Of a stretch of DNA of 5,568 bases, positions 5,321 through 5,568 are shown one piece after another. The position numbers and the translations under genes are program-made. This DNA is from Nitrospinota bacterium (GTDB taxonomy: Bacteria > Nitrospirota > Thermodesulfovibrionia > Thermodesulfovibrionales > UBA1546): the NCBI GenBank assembly GCA_018896985.1, contig JAHILQ010000026.1, forward strand, positions 1-5,568, written 5' to 3'. How positions within the stretch are numbered: position 1 is the stretch's first letter; each line of letters starts with the position of its first letter. Under the pieces are notes generated by a model. That model saw only the letters and a program-made list of their open reading frames with translations, was not told where the DNA came from and ran no database searches.

Positions 5321-5568
5321 ATGATTGAGAAGCTCTCACTTATCCCTCCAAGACCCGGGGTCTATCTGCTCAAAGGCGCTAAAGAGGATGTCCTTTATGT
5401 CGGCAAGGCAAAAAATCTTAGAAACCGTTTGCGGAGTTATTTCCAGAAGTCTGCTGAACTTGTCGTAGACTCGACTCTACGAGATGCAAGAAAAACATCA
5501 ATGATGAGAAATGTAAAGGACATTTCCTATGTTGTGACGAATAACGAACTTGAGGCGCTTGTACTTGA
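5321..5568 (+). CDS. uvrC: UvrABC system protein C, N-terminal part (cut by window end)
   Basis: UvrC makes the dual incisions around DNA lesions during nucleotide excision repair, in the cytoplasm with UvrA and UvrB. The 82 visible residues are its GIY-YIG domain, responsible for the 3' incision: PRPGVYLLK (10-18), VLYVGKAKNLRNRLRSYF (24-41; Y26, K29, R36 match known catalytic positions) and TNNELEALVL (73-82). The stretch between SYF and the DARKT segment is longer than in E. coli or B. subtilis. It contains VVDSTLR (48-54), encoded by a near-palindrome, which looks like an insertion. The ATG at 5321 has GGTGG 5 nt upstream and gives a normal distance to PGVY. The in-frame ATG at 5309 (four more residues) or GTG at 5312 are possible starts. 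The frame stays open to the last base, so the gene is truncated only by the window. Its upstream region is the MITE-like element, so its promoter is not evident. Confidence 0.9.
   Translation, partial: MIEKLSLIPPRPGVYLLKGAKEDVLYVGKAKNLRNRLRSYFQKSAELVVDSTLRDARKTSMMRNVKDISYVVTNNELEALVL
5463..5482. repeat. Near-perfect 20-bp palindrome inside uvrC
   Basis: TCGTAGA (5463-5469) and TCTACGA (5476-5482) are exact inverted copies. The 6-nt centre CTCGAC continues the symmetry (TCGA core) with only one C-C mismatch pair. With base 5462 it makes 21 nt, exactly seven codons (VVDSTLR), placed where UvrC homologues as I recall them have no residues. It looks like a small palindromic element that entered the gene in frame. 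Confidence 0.6.

Overview
The window is a bacterial chromosomal segment of moderate G+C with tightly packed genes all on the + strand and some TTG starts. The protein sequences look most like those of anaerobic or thermophilic lineages such as Nitrospirota or Desulfobacterota-type bacteria. That placement rests on recollection of homologues and is low confidence. No rRNA, tRNA or CRISPR array is visible.

Layout. (1) 26-1273 encodes a GT4 glycosyltransferase recognisable as trehalose glycosyltransferring synthase, TreT. (2) 1373-3628 encodes an unusual trehalose-6-phosphate synthase. A complete GT20 (OtsA) catalytic domain is joined behind two membrane segments, a roughly 140-residue extracytoplasmic domain and a HAMP-like linker. 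(3) 3644-4426 encodes trehalose-6-phosphate phosphatase, OtsB, 15 nt downstream. (4) 4479-5111 encodes a CaCA-family sodium/calcium antiporter relative that appears to have lost about a third of the protein in frame. (5) 5111-5299 is a MITE-like non-coding element with long terminal inverted repeats and three internal hairpins. (6) From 5321 to the window end runs the N-terminal GIY-YIG domain of UvrC, cut off by the window edge.

Functionally, the first three genes form a trehalose locus with two independent routes. TreT makes trehalose directly from NDP-glucose and glucose. OtsA and OtsB make it through trehalose 6-phosphate. The OtsA step is tethered to the membrane behind a receptor-like module, so synthesis of this compatible solute may be gated by an external or envelope signal. 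A cation antiporter gene next door would fit an osmotic or ionic stress theme, but it looks internally deleted.

The most notable observations are the receptor-HAMP-OtsA fusion, the deleted antiporter, the 189-bp element sitting exactly on the antiporter stop codon between genes that may once have been almost contiguous, and a palindromic 21-nt in-frame insertion inside the uvrC GIY-YIG domain.
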